This document shows, piece by piece, positions 1 to 10,448 of a stretch of 64,000 bases of DNA (its first letter is position 1; every line of letters starts with the position of its first letter). The notes below the pieces were generated by a model. The model was given only the letters and a program-made list of their open reading frames with translations, had not been told where the DNA came from and searched no databases. The stretch covers positions 124,001 through 188,000 of the forward strand of contig NW_026991398.1 in assembly GCF_036370855.1 (NCBI RefSeq), given 5' to 3'. The translations under genes and the position numbers were made by a program. Source of the DNA: Dromaius novaehollandiae. Lineage: Eukaryota > Chordata > Aves > Casuariiformes > Dromaiidae.

Positions 1-1621
1 CTCTTTAGAGGTGAACCCCGTCTGAGATGAAATCCCAAGTGTGGTTCTGAAGCTACTTTGGACAAAGGTGCCCTCTTGGCAGTGAGGTGTGGAAAAAACC
101 AAGTGAGGCTCAGTTCCTTGTAGAGTTGTCCTGGGCTGACCCAGGAGGCCTTGCACAGTTGAACTCACCCACCCATCATCAAACTGTACATTAGAGCACG
201 CAGTGTGACTCCTTCTTGGTAGCACACTATATAAAACCCCCCCATGGCTGGTAATAATATATCATGCAAAATTTTGGGAACACTGAGCTGCCAAGGGAAA
301 CTTCCAGATCCTGCCTGTGCTGTCCCTGGGCTGCAGGGGCAGCACCCTGGGCTTGGAGGAGATCTAGGCGAGGAGCTGTGCGCTGCTTGGTGGCAGGTCG
401 GCTGCAGAGGGGCAAGTCCTGAGCAGGGTGGCCATGAGCCATGCCTGCCTGCTGGCCGGCCGCGGGCTGGTGGGGTGGCTGCAGCAGATGTGCCCTCACA
501 ATCAGCACCCAGACAGGACCCTGTCACCTGTGTCACCCCCTCCCCTCCCCAGGGCTGTCATTGCTGCTGGGTGGGCTCTCTGATGCACTGGATGACATCA
601 CAATGCCTGCTGGCTAGCACATCTGCTGAGGGCCAATCAGGCAGCTGCAGTGGAAGTGACCTCACAGTCAACACTGCAGCCATGTCCCCTTTGCCTGCCT
701 CTCCCCATGCTCTGCAGATGCAGAAGAAAGGACAGAGAGGCAGAGGAAGAGATAGGCAGTACGTCTATTTGAATACCGTAGTTCCTCAGAACAAAGTTTC
801 TCCATGCAGAGTTCTGGTAGGAAATGTATCAGGAATGAATCACTGTAAATATATATATATGTATATAATAAGTATATACAGTAAAAAAAGAAATAAAAGA
901 TCCACTCCAATTGATAAAAAAAATTGAAGTTGTGGAAATGAGGATTTTTTTCAGCTCTTGCATAGATTTATTTTTTGAGTGGGTTTTACCTTATGACTAG
1001 AAGTCGATGTTCAGGCCTTTATTCATTTGCCCACATATAGAGGCTATTGCTGCCTGAGATGCCCTGGGGTGGCTGTGTGGCCATGTGGAGGTGGGAAATG
1101 TGACCCAGGACCTACAGAAACCTTTCTGGAGCATTAGGTGGTGATCAGAAATCTCTCAAGACCTCTCCAGGGCACACCTTATTTCTCTCCTTTGACTAGA
1201 AAAGAAAGTCCAGACACTTGCTTTAGACATAGACATGCACTAACATGGCCTGGCATTGGGTGAGATCAGTCTCATCCCTGTTGTCACCTCAAATGGAGTA
1301 GCACTTCATTTACTGTGCAGGGAAGGAAACGGGAGTGTGGCTAGATGACTAGGGACTCCTTTCAGACATCACTCTAACATAGCTGTGTTGAAGTTTGTGC
1401 AGATTTGGCCATCCAAAGATGCAGCATTTCATTGAAGCTGGTCACCCTGCTTGCATCTGTCAGCTGAGAGAGCGCGACACCTCAGAATGTGACTCGCTCT
1501 GTGCAAAGAGTGAGGAGTGGCCTGGAACAGCCCTGGGCAGGGGGTGGTGTTGGCCCACTGGACTCTGTGCGAGGCACAAAAATATCTGTTTTAATGGTGC
1601 AGGCCTCATTGTAACAGGACC
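1..1621 (+). repeat. Module S, unit 1 copy (cut by window edge)
   Basis: Low-copy duplicated segment, present again at 50208-52600 (+) and inverted at 28130-30060. The three copies share long stretches, for example the TATA-like block near 230, the pyrimidine-rich block at 536-556, and the stretch from 1395 to 1600. Long frames such as 244-927 are not kept open between copies, so I do not call a protein. It contains two adjacent 64-bp monomers (TGACATCA at 593 and TGACCTCA at 657) related to the minisatellite at 46860-49815. The AT-rich stretch at 850-890 is the empty target site for the LTR found in the unit 5 copy. Confidence 0.8.
228..236 (+). promoter_or_regulatory. TATA-like motif in module S
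   Basis: TATATAAAA preceded by CACAC. The same motif with the same flank is kept in the unit 5 copy at 50490-50498 and is decayed in the unit 3 copy. It could be a promoter of an unknown transcript or of an old element; nothing downstream is a recognisable gene. Confidence 0.3.
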
Positions 1622-3030
1622 ATCAGGTTGGTGAGGCATGATTTACCCTCAGTAAATCTATGCTGACTGCTTCCTGTCACCTCCTTCTCCTTCATTTACC
1701 CAGAAATGGGGCCAGAGATGACTTGCTCCATGGCATTTTTGTGATCAAAGTGAAGCTGTACAGCCGGTAGCTCCCCGCATTGTCCTTTCGGCCTTTTTTT
1801 GAAGATGGATACAATATTTGCCTTTCTGCAGGCATTGGGACCTTTCTGAGCCTCCACAGCTTTCCAAGATGATAGAGAGAGGCCTTGCTAGATAGAGACC
1901 AGCTCTCAGCATCCTTGGCTGCAGCCCATCCAAGCCCATAGTTTCATGCTCTTACAAATAATTCCTGACTCAACCCTCCTTCATTGCAGGTTGTTTTTCT
2001 CCTTGGGAGTCCTTACTGTAGGCACAAAGGTCTGCGAGACCTTCCTGGTGGAGAGAGACTGAAGCCAAGGGACTGAATTCCCCACACCTATCTGCATCTG
2101 CTGTTACCAGATCCCTTGCTGCATTCAGCCATGCACCCACTTCTTTTTTAAGCTTTTACTTTCAGTGAAGCAATAGCAGATGATCTTCATGCCTGTGGCA
2201 TCCCTTGCAACCGTCGATCCTAGAGGAGCTTTGGCTTTCCTAACTACTTCCCTACTTCCTTGGACAATATTTCTGAATTGCTGCTTTGCAGCCTCTCCCT
2301 GCTTCCCATTCCTGTGTGTTGCCTTTTTGTAGTGTTGTTCAGTTGTGCATTTAGCCAGCCTGTCTCCTGAGATGTCTACTTGTGCTCCTGGGTATCAGTA
2401 AGGGCCATTCTCGAGCTTGGAGGATGCTGCCTTAAAGACCGGCCAGTTTTCTGAGCTCCTTTGCCCTTCAGAGCTGCCTCCCAAGGGATTCCTCAACCAG
2501 TCTCCCCAGTAGGCCCAGGTCTGCACTTCTGACATCCACAGTCTGGACTCTGCTCCTCTTCTTCCCCGCTCCCCTCAGGAGCAGGAGCTCCACTACCTCG
2601 TGGCCACTGCAGGCAAGGCTGACACTGATTATCATCACATCCCTGGTCAGTTCTGCCTTCTTTGCAGGTTCCAGGTCCAGGAGAGTGTCACCCTTGTTGA
2701 GCTGCCTGGCTTAACTGTGCTTGGAAGTTGTCCTCCACACCCTCCAGAATCCTCCTGGACTCTGCACCTTGCTGCATTGCCCTCCCAGGGAATGCCAGGG
2801 AGATTAAAGTCTCCCCATAGGAACCAGGGTCTGTGATCCACAGACTTCTTCAGGTTGCTTAAGATTGCTTTTGTAGTTCTGCAACAGCTTGTGCATCTCC
2901 ACTTCCTCTTGTTTTGTGGCCCAGGCTTTGTGCCTTTGTGTATATTTGGGCTGCAGAATCTCAGCTGTGGCACCAGGGCTGAGTGCAGAGTTGCTACTGT
3001 AAAACCTGTTCCCCAGAGACAAGGACGCCA
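1622..3030 (-). mobile_element. CR1 LINE fragment (endonuclease and RT parts)
   Basis: Read on the minus strand, 2650-2880 encodes a CR1-like endonuclease stretch with the motif GDFNLPGIPWEGN. 1640-1940 encodes a reverse-transcriptase stretch (MGLDGLQPRML, then FKK-like remains). The left end matches the conserved CR1 block for a glycine-phenylalanine-threonine entry (GTAAATCATGCCTCACCAAC on the minus strand). Internal parts between the two domains are missing or decayed and no tail is visible, so this is a dead, truncated copy. Related fragments occupy the equivalent place in units 3, 4 and 5. Confidence 0.75.
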
Positions 3031-4300
3031 TGTATGCAATGGCCCCACTTCAGAACAGAGACCTGCTGATGTAGGCGATATATGGTGATATAATGATGAT
3101 ATGAGGCACCCACTAAGAGAGCAAACCCTGCAGTAGCCAAGGCCAGGGAGAAACAGAGCTGGGCCATGCAGCTGTGGCAGCAAAAGTGTTTTGTGCCCAA
3201 GACGACTTTGCAGCACCTTGGGGCCTATAATAGAAGTTACCAGATGTCCAGGAAGGACAAGGTGCCTCTGAGAAGGTCCTTGGGCCTGAACAGCCTGCAA
3301 TCTAGCCACACTGTAGCTGCGTCATTAGCATGGTCCCGGTTCACATAACTGGGGGGTGAGAAAAGCTTTAGGGAGAGGAGAACTAGATGGATTTGAGAGT
3401 GTAGAAGTATGTGTGGAGACCGTGGTGCAATGTGCAGCACGCTTGGATGTAGATGCAATAGACTTTGCCTAAAGGCAGTGGTGGGAATCCCTTGCTTGGG
3501 AAGAGGTAGGAGACTCGAGATGCCCTGGGGTGTTTGTCCAGCTCCCACTCCAGAGTGGCATGATTTTCCTGTAGGTCCTGAGCTGTATCTGCTAGAAACA
3601 TGGTGGTTGTGCTGGGCACCCCGTGCAGGTGACATGGCCCTGCAGGCCTGTTGTCATTGCATTAAACCAAGTGTCTGCACTGAATTACATCAGCTGTTTG
3701 CAACATCAGGATCTGCACAGGTCTCAGCTTCAGGGTGAGCGGAGCTCTTGCAGTAGTAGGTAGCTGGTGTCATTTCAAATGGCCAAGGAGATTCTCCACC
3801 TGGCAGCTGATGCCCCAGAAAGATGTGGGTTTCAGAGCTGTTACATCAGAGCAAGGAGACACTGGTACATGTCTTGGACCACCTCTGGCATTTCAAATGT
3901 CAGAAGCTGTTTGCATATGAACAACTGACTCCCACACTCCATCTCCACTGATTACAATGGGAGCTTAGACAAGAAGCAGACAGTCACACCATGCACCCCA
4001 AAACCTGGGCAAGGGGAATCCCACCTCCTGTGAGTCTGTGGAGTGCACAAGAGGGAACTGAATCCTACTGCATCCCAGGAGCTTCCAGATCAGTATTTAA
4101 TGCCTAGCTTGACACCTCGAAACCAATTGCTAAGGCATGAATAAATGAACTCCCTTCTTGTTCCTGCCTAGGTGTCCTGTCTTCTTATGGGATGGGAGCA
4201 GGCCCTTCCAGAGTGGGACATTTCCACCTCTCCCAGATAACCATCTTCTGATGAGACAAACTGAAACACTGAACTCAGTCTCTCTCCCCTGTTTAGGGAG
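3031..4300 (+). repeat. Module U, unit 1 copy
   Basis: Duplicated segment upstream of the receptor promoter, with counterparts at 8786-10120 (+), 21905-23420 (-), 38305-39750 (-) and 56190-57440 (+). All copies end with a run that includes GGGACATTTCCAC or a close variant and a CTCTGATGA block just before the promoter motif. The strand opposite to the receptor carries partly conserved reading frames (see finding), but none is intact across copies. No known gene recognised. Confidence 0.7.
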
Positions 4301-4310
4301 GGACAATCGG

Positions 4311-4659
4311 TGATTATTTTAGGCTACTTCAATGGGCATTTTCCAGGGGTGACCACATGGTCTTTGAGGAGATGTCAGCCCTGGAGCCCCGGGAACTTCC
4401 TGAAGGTGCACAGGGCACAGAGAAAGTCATGTCTTTGCTGGGCCTGGCTCCTGGGACTGCAGGAGCCCATGGCAACCTGGCAGGCACTGCAGAGAGACAG
4501 CTCTGTCCAGGAGCAGCTCCTCTTAAAGGAGCAACAAGACTGAGGGCACTGCCTGCAGGCACCAGGATGAGAGGAGCGGCTCAGAAGCTAAAGACAGTCA
4601 GAAATGGGAGGACGACTGAGAGCTCACTGTGAGGAGAAATCTTCACCACCCTTGACACA
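4311..4659 (+). promoter_or_regulatory. OR1 promoter and 5' noncoding exon (module P)
   Basis: Starts with the AT-rich motif TGATTATTTTA at 4311, followed 20-odd bases later by TTTTCCAGGGG. It ends at a splice donor ACA|GTAAGT with the GT at 4660-4661. Four other receptors have the same module at the same relative place and on the same strand as their gene. This copy is the most diverged: the ATGGAG that opens the small upstream frame in the other units is absent here. The predicted partner is the acceptor at 6478-6479. The transcription start cannot be fixed by eye. Confidence 0.6.
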
Positions 4660-6479
4660 GTAAGTCTCTGGCTGCAGGGCAATGCTGCTGTGGTTCCCGG
4701 AGGGTTCTTCTGCAGCTGGCACCTTCCACAGCTGATATGTTCTGTCAGGGTGGCTCTGCCACCTTCTCCTGTTTGGAGCAGGTGGAGCTTTTGAGCAGGG
4801 ATTCCCAGCCACACCATCACAGGGACAGGGCATCACTGCTACCTTCTCCCAGGGACAGTGCAGGGGTGTGAAGCCAGAGAGTGCACCCATGTCTGCCCAG
4901 GGCTGCAATTCAGAGCAGTATCCCTGAGCTCCAGGGTGCTGTGTGACCGGGGCAGGGACTCTGCCGCCTGTGAGGGTCAGCACTCAGCCTGCCCGAGGAA
5001 CTCCCCACAGCACTGTGGGGAGAAGCTGTGGGTGGAAGGAGTGACCCCTGGCAGGGCAGGTTCATTCTCCTATTGAGAGAGTGCTGTGTGGATCGGGGCT
5101 GCACTCAGGTTCAGCTCACCCCCAGGATTTTTCCAAGGGACCTTTTCAAGAGGAATGTCAAGGCGAGGGTTACCTTAAAGATAAGGAGCTTTCCTAAGTC
5201 TCTGCTTTCACCTTCCTACTGTTTGCAGGTGGGGGGGGGCGGGATGTGTGTGGAAAAGGAGCTGTCAGGTTTGGACAAGAGACTGACACTCCTAGACCTT
5301 TACTGTGAGAGATCAAGAGGTCTGCGATGAACCTCAGTAAGCTCTTTCCCCACTCTGGATGGGATCTGTGAGCACTGACAGGGAATAGACATGGGATAGA
5401 GAAACAGCTCCCAGGAGGAAAAGGCAGTGAAGATACAACCAGTGAATGAGAAGAAACTAGAAACAGAAATGCTGTGCAGGGGGTAATTTGGAGAACTCCC
5501 TCAATGCAGACAGCTTCCTCTAAGCAATCCCCCCATGTCTCCTCTCCCACCCAGCAGAGCCTTTGCCCTCAAGGCCATGGGGTGCAGGCCATGAGCCCCC
5601 TCCTCGGCAGCCTGAGCTCCAGCTCCAAAGGAGCATCCCTCCTGCAACATGCCCATTTCCCACTGCACAGCAAAGGTGCTGAGAGTGACTGTCCTGAGAT
5701 GTTGCTGTCTGGGAGGTGGTGTGCACAGCTGGGTGCAGTGAAGGCTTTCCTGCGTGCCCGCCTGCCTCTCCCTCCTTGCTTTCCCTTTAGGAGGAGAGTC
5801 ACAGTATTCCTCTTTGTTTCCTCACCTCACCTCTCTGTGCTGGTCTGGTTCTTGCTCTTGTAGTCTTTGTGGTTAAGGCAGTAGCTTCCCACTCCCACTA
5901 CATGGCCTGAAGAAACAGTGAAGATGGTAAACTTAATGTGAGGGCAGGGTTCATCTCACTGGGACAGAGACATCTAGAAGGTCAGGTCACCCCCTGTCTT
6001 CACTGTTTCTTTCCTTTGCTGGAGTGGGAGCTAATGTGACTGATTCTGATACAGACACTTCCATTCAAGAGGGCAAGGTTGGGGGAGATGACTCTCTAAC
6101 ACGGATCTTCTCTTTCAGCGACAGCTGGCATAAGTGTTATATTCATCTCTCACAATGATAAAAAGAGAATATTCCCACTGCATCACTGGACCAAATGCCC
6201 TAACTCAGCTCATGGCATCCATCTGCAGGTATCCCTACCAAATACACAGGATGGTCTGCCACCTCCATTTACACACTCCGGCAGAGCAGCACTGACTCCT
6301 CCGGAGCCCATGCGCAGAAGCCCATGCTCTGCACAGCACACTCAGACAGCACAAAACAGAGGTCAGCTGAAAGGAGGTAAAGCAGAAAGGCAGTGTTAGG
6401 GGGAGACTTGGGGGAGTGGAATGGGATTTGCTTAGAGAAGCCTGTCTTAACTTGACCATGCCTTTTCCTCATGGGACAG
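4660..6479 (+). other. Predicted 5' intron of OR1
   Basis: GT at 4660 and AG at 6478-6479 after a pyrimidine-rich run (CCTTTTCCTCATGGGACAG). It contains segments repeated in the introns of units 2 and 5, for example 5470-5760 with 11165-11420 and 58760-59040. A G-rich tract lies at 5227-5240. No coding sequence is supported. Confidence 0.5.
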
Positions 6480-6502
6480 TTCCCCAAACTGAGATGGAGC
6501 AC

Positions 6503-7438
6503 ATGTCCAACAGCAGCTCCTTCAATGAGTTCCTCCTCCTGGCATTCGCCGACACACGGGAGCTGCAGCTCTTGCACTTCTTGCTCTTCCTGGGCATCTA
6601 CCTGGCTGCCCTCCTGGGCAACAGCCTCATCATCACAGCCGTAGCCTGCAACCACCACCTCCACACCCCCATGTACTTCTTCCTCCTCAACCTCTCCCTC
6701 CTTGACCTTGGATCCATCTCCGTCACTGTCCCCAAATCCATGGCCAATTCCCTGTGGGACACCAGGGCCATTTCTTACTCAGGATGTGCTGCCCAGGTCT
6801 TTTTTCTTGTCTTTTTCATGTTGGCTGAGTATTGTCTTCTCACTGTCATGGCCTATGACCGCTACATTGCCATCTGCAGACCCCTGCACTATGGGACCCT
6901 AATGGACAGCAGAGCTTGTGTCCAAATGGCAGCAGCTGCCTGGGCCAGTGGTTTCCTGAATGCTCTCCTGCACACTGCTAACACATTTTCAATACCACTC
7001 TGCCAAGGCAACACAGTGGACCAGTTCTTCTGTGAAATCCCCCAGATCCTCAAGCTCTCCTGCTCAGACTCCTACCTCAGGGAAGTTGGGCTTCTTGTTG
7101 TTAGTATCTGTTTAGGCTTTGGGTGTTTCCTTTTCATTGTGGTGTCCTATGTGCAGATCTTCACTGCTGTGCTGAGGATCCCCTCTGAGCAGGGCCGGCA
7201 CAAAGCCTTTTCCATGTGCCTCCCACACCTGGCCGTGGTCTCCCTGTTCATCAGCACTGCAATGTTTGCGTACCTGAAGCCCCCCTCCCTCTCCTCCCCA
7301 GCTCTGGATCTGGTGGTGGCTGTTCTGTACTCGGTGGTGCCTCCAGCAGTGAACCCCCTCATCTACAGCATGAGCAACAAGGGGCTCAAGGACGCAGTGA
7401 ACAAACTCTTTCAGCTGGTACTAGTTCAGCAGCAATAA
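6503..7438 (+). CDS. Olfactory receptor, OR14-type (OR1), intact
   Basis: 311-residue seven-helix odorant receptor of the plasma membrane of olfactory cilia, expected to signal through a Golf-type G protein. The N-terminus carries an N-glycosylation site (NSS at residue 3). TM1 holds the GN motif (39-40), TM2 begins with MYFFLLNLSLLDLG (57-70), and Cys95 starts TM3. The G-protein motif MAYDRYIAIC is at 116-125. TM5 spans about 195-219, the TM6 motif KAFSMCLPHL is at 234-243, and PLIYSM in TM7 is at 285-290. After TM7 it reads SNKGL where its paralogs read RNKEL. I start at the MSNSSS shared by the paralogs; an in-frame ATG three codons earlier (6494) is also inside the predicted exon (from 6480). 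Length and motifs are normal for the family. Confidence 0.95.
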   Translation: MSNSSSFNEFLLLAFADTRELQLLHFLLFLGIYLAALLGNSLIITAVACNHHLHTPMYFFLLNLSLLDLGSISVTVPKSMANSLWDTRAISYSGCAAQVFFLVFFMLAEYCLLTVMAYDRYIAICRPLHYGTLMDSRACVQMAAAAWASGFLNALLHTANTFSIPLCQGNTVDQFFCEIPQILKLSCSDSYLREVGLLVVSICLGFGCFLFIVVSYVQIFTAVLRIPSEQGRHKAFSMCLPHLAVVSLFISTAMFAYLKPPSLSSPALDLVVAVLYSVVPPAVNPLIYSMSNKGLKDAVNKLFQLVLVQQQ

Positions 7439-7639
7439 GCTGCCCATCCCTCTTCACAGGCGATTTCTAATTTTCTCAGACAACTCTTATGCCTTGGGTA
7501 TTCTCCCTGTGATAATCATGCTTGTAGAGAACTTTTTTGAATTCATCCCACTTCTCCAGCAGCAGGGACCCCCCACTCAGTCTGCCTGAGAGGCCTTCTG
7601 TGAATGTGTCTGTCACTGTGTCAGAGCTGGCCTGTCTCT

Positions 7640-7645
7640 AATAAA
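7640..7645 (+). terminator. OR1 polyadenylation signal
   Basis: AATAAA about 200 bases after the stop, followed by AGGGGATTT. The same block follows OR2 (13769) and, on the minus strand, OR3 and OR4. Confidence 0.7.
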
Positions 7646-7825
7646 AGGGGATTTCCTCAGTGCTGTGCTTGAAAGTTGATTTCTTCTTCCAAAACTGAAG
7701 CCAATAATTCACGCAAGAGCTTTCACCCTTGAAAGGACTGTTGCTTTCTGGGAGGTCTGCATGGGCTAAAGGCAATGAGCTCATGGGATACTGTGTTAGG
7801 GAATGAGGGCTGGATTCAGCTCTCA

Positions 7826-8785
7826 CTTGTGGGTGCCCAGTGCTCCTGGAGGTGCTGAGTGGTCAGGCGGTATCTGCCTGGGACTGTCTGCCCTATGACA
7901 GGGCTGGTGACAGATGCCCACAGTGGGGACCCTGCAGGCAGAGGGAAGGGAGCTTGGAGAGTGGTTCATGTCACCTTCAATGGGCTGGATCTCGGAACAC
8001 ACCTGAACACAGCGTGAGCCATTTGAAATGTCCTGTGATTGCTCAGAGCATCATCCATGGCCACAGACCCCTTGGTAGAGGGTTGTCAGGTGCAATGATG
8101 CCCGTCCAGCTGGGTCTGCTTCTTGCCCCAGCCACCACGGCCAGTGCACAGTCACCCCATGGCCCTGGGGCACCACAACCCGCTCGCTCTGCAGAGCAGC
8201 ACCACCAGCTCAGGGCCCTGTGGGGAGCACAGGGGAGGCTCCAGGAGTGGCCAGGCAGGCCAGCACTGATGCACTCCCTGGGGTGAGGACACACACCGGT
8301 GGGTTTGTGGGGCAGAGCCAGGTCTCGTGGAGGGGAAGCAAGACATGCCGGGTGCAGGAGAGTGGAGGCCATTTGCAGCCCTGGCTGCACAGCCCAGCTT
8401 TATGGGCGAGTCTTGCTGTGCGGCCAACTCGTTCCTGCTGGGCTCAGTGCCTGTATCGAGGGGAAGAGCCAGGCCTAGCCAGCCTCTCTGCTGGCCCAGA
8501 CCCCAGCAGGCCCTGGGGACGGCTGTGTGCTAACCCCTGTGTGGGACATGGCCAGGGCTGGGCAAGGTGCAGAAACTGTGGGGGCTGCCAAAGCAGGAGG
8601 ACTGTGGGGAGATGGGGCACCGAAGACTGTCGCAGGGACTGTGCCAGGGGGATGTTGGCCTGGCCCACGAGCTCTTGTCCTTGCTCCAGCTGTTGCTGGA
8701 GCAGAGGCCGAGGACCACGAGGTCCCTCAGGCAAAGCTGTGCTCCTTGGGGAGCTGCCCTGAGCACCACAACAGGCAGAGCTGTC
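7826..8785 (+). repeat. Module V, unit 1 copy
   Basis: Segment that follows each receptor. Counterparts are at 13925-15315 (+, interrupted), 16720-17740 (-), 34640-35620 (-) and 61570-63250 (+). Shared landmarks are the CCCAGTGCTCCTGGAGG start, the GACCCAGCTGGA-type block, and the GCAGGAGAG block near 8350. It is GC-rich, with long but non-conserved frames on both strands; no gene recognised. It abuts module U of unit 2 directly, which marks the tandem junction between units. Confidence 0.7.
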
Positions 8786-10120
8786 AAGATTTGTCACAGG
8801 AAAACATGTTACCAAAGACCTCATGTATGCAAAGACTTTGATTGCAAGTGGTGACATGCTGGCATAGATAGCAGGTGGCAATGTAATGGTGAAATGAGGT
8901 TCCCCCTAAGAAAGCAAACCCTGCAGGGCCCAAGGCCAGGGAGAAACAGAGCTGGGCTGTGCAGGAATGCCAGGAGAGGGGTTTGCTGCCTGAGCTGCCT
9001 CTGCAGCATCTTAGGGCCTGTGGCAGACTTGAACCAATCTCCAGGTAGAACAGGGTGTGACTGAAGAAGCCCCTGGGCCTGGGCAGCTTGTGATCCAGCC
9101 ACCCTAAGGACACCGTGAGCCCAGTGCCTGTTCTTATCATATTGAGGAGTGAGAAGACATTCAGGGGGAGGAGAGCTAGAAGGGTTGGAGAGGGTAGAGA
9201 CTAGAGCAGAGACCTTGCTGTGATGTGCCTCTCCCATTTAGGAAGTGCACTTGGATGCAGACAGTGCAGATTTTGCCTAAAGACAGTGCTGGGATTCATT
9301 TGTTTGGGCACAGGCAGGAAACCTGAGATGCCCTGGGACACTGGCACAGCAACCACTCTGAAGGGGCATGCTTTTCCTGCAGGTCCCATGCTGTATCTGC
9401 TAGGGACACGTGGTTGTCCTGGACATCCCAGGCATCTGAAATGGCCCCACACGCCTATTTCTGTGTCATTAAATGAAGTGTCTGCCCTGAACCACAATAG
9501 CTGTTTTTAACATTGGGATCTTCAGATGTCTCAGCTTCCTAGTGAGACGAGCTGTGGTTGTAGTAGGCATCCAGGGTCTTTTGAGACGACCAAGAAGATT
9601 CCCCATCTGGCCCCCACCTGATGCTCCAGAAGGATGTGGGTCTCATAGTTGCTCCATCAGAGCAAGCAGACACTGGCACATGCCTGGGACCACCTCTGCC
9701 TCTTCAGCTGTCCCCAGGTGTTTGTGTGTGAGCAACTGACTCCCACCCTCCATCTCCAGTGATTCCAATGGGAGCATAGACAAGGAGCTCCCATGCAGAC
9801 ACCTCTGTTGTGCTCACTTTGGCTTGGTAAGGGGAATCTCACCTCCTGTGTGTTTGTGGGGTTCACAGGAGGGATCTGAATCCCACTGCATCCCAGAGGC
9901 TTCTAAACTGGCATGAGATGCCCAGATTGACTCATCTGCAACAACACCTGAACCATGTGTCCATGAGCTCCCTTCTTGTCCCCTTCTAGGTGTCCTGCCT
10001 AGTTAAGAGACAGGAATAGGGCCTTCCAGAGTGGGACATTTCCACTGATCATAGATAGTCATCCTCTGATGAAATAAACTGCAGTGTTGGAATCTGTCTT
10101 TCTCCACTCTTTAGCAAAGG
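8786..10120 (+). repeat. Module U, unit 2 copy
   Basis: Directly follows module V of unit 1. S, T and CR1 are missing here, so unit 2 is a shortened unit. It aligns by eye with the U modules of the other four units, including the AACAGAGCTGGGC block near 8948 and the CCAGAGTGGGACATTTCCAC block near 10026. No intact gene. Confidence 0.7.
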
Positions 10121-10128
10121 AGAATAAG

Positions 10129-10448
10129 TGATTATTTTAGTCTACCTGAGTGAACATTTCCCAGGAGGAGGGAGCACAAGGGACAGAGAAATTCAGGCCT
10201 TCAGCTGGGCCTCTGCTCTTGAGTGGGGCCAGGCTCCTGGGATGGAGGGAGCTCATGGCAACCTGGCAGCACTGCCCAGACACAGCTGTGTGCAGGAGCA
10301 GCTCCTCTGCCAAGAGCAGCAGGGCTGCGGGCACTGCCTGCTGCTGCTGACATGAGCTGAGAGAAGGCAGAGAGAAGTGGAAGGCAGTGTGGAGTGGGAG
10401 GACAGAGGAGAGCGTGTTGTGGGAGGAATCTTCACAGCCCCTGACACG
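10129..10448 (+). promoter_or_regulatory. OR2 promoter and 5' noncoding exon (module P)
   Basis: TGATTATTTTA at 10129-10139, TTTCCCAGGAGGAGG from 10157, then about 280 bases ending in GACACG and the donor GTAAGC (GT at 10449-10450). It is nearly identical to the modules of units 3, 4 and 5, while the surrounding U and intron sequence is clearly more diverged. The predicted acceptor lies at 12594-12595. Confidence 0.65.
10242..10355 (+). other. Small upstream frame in OR2 5' exon
   Basis: 37-codon frame starting MEGAHGNLAALPRH and ending in a TGA. The same peptide is readable at 57559-57672 in unit 5. It is open past this point in units 3 and 4 (starts 21786 and 38187, minus strand). It is absent from unit 1. 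Conservation may simply reflect recent duplication of the DNA, so translation is not claimed. Confidence 0.35.

Noticed and set aside
244-927. Long plus-strand frame in module S (227 codons)
   Set aside because: The frame is not kept in the copies at 28130-30060 or 50208-52600, has no domain, and ends in AT-rich repeat; a composition effect.
6416-6502. Upstream extension of OR1 (and likewise OR4 from 37108)
   Set aside because: The extension runs through the predicted splice acceptor and is not shared by the paralogs, whose proteins start at MSNSSS or MANSSS.
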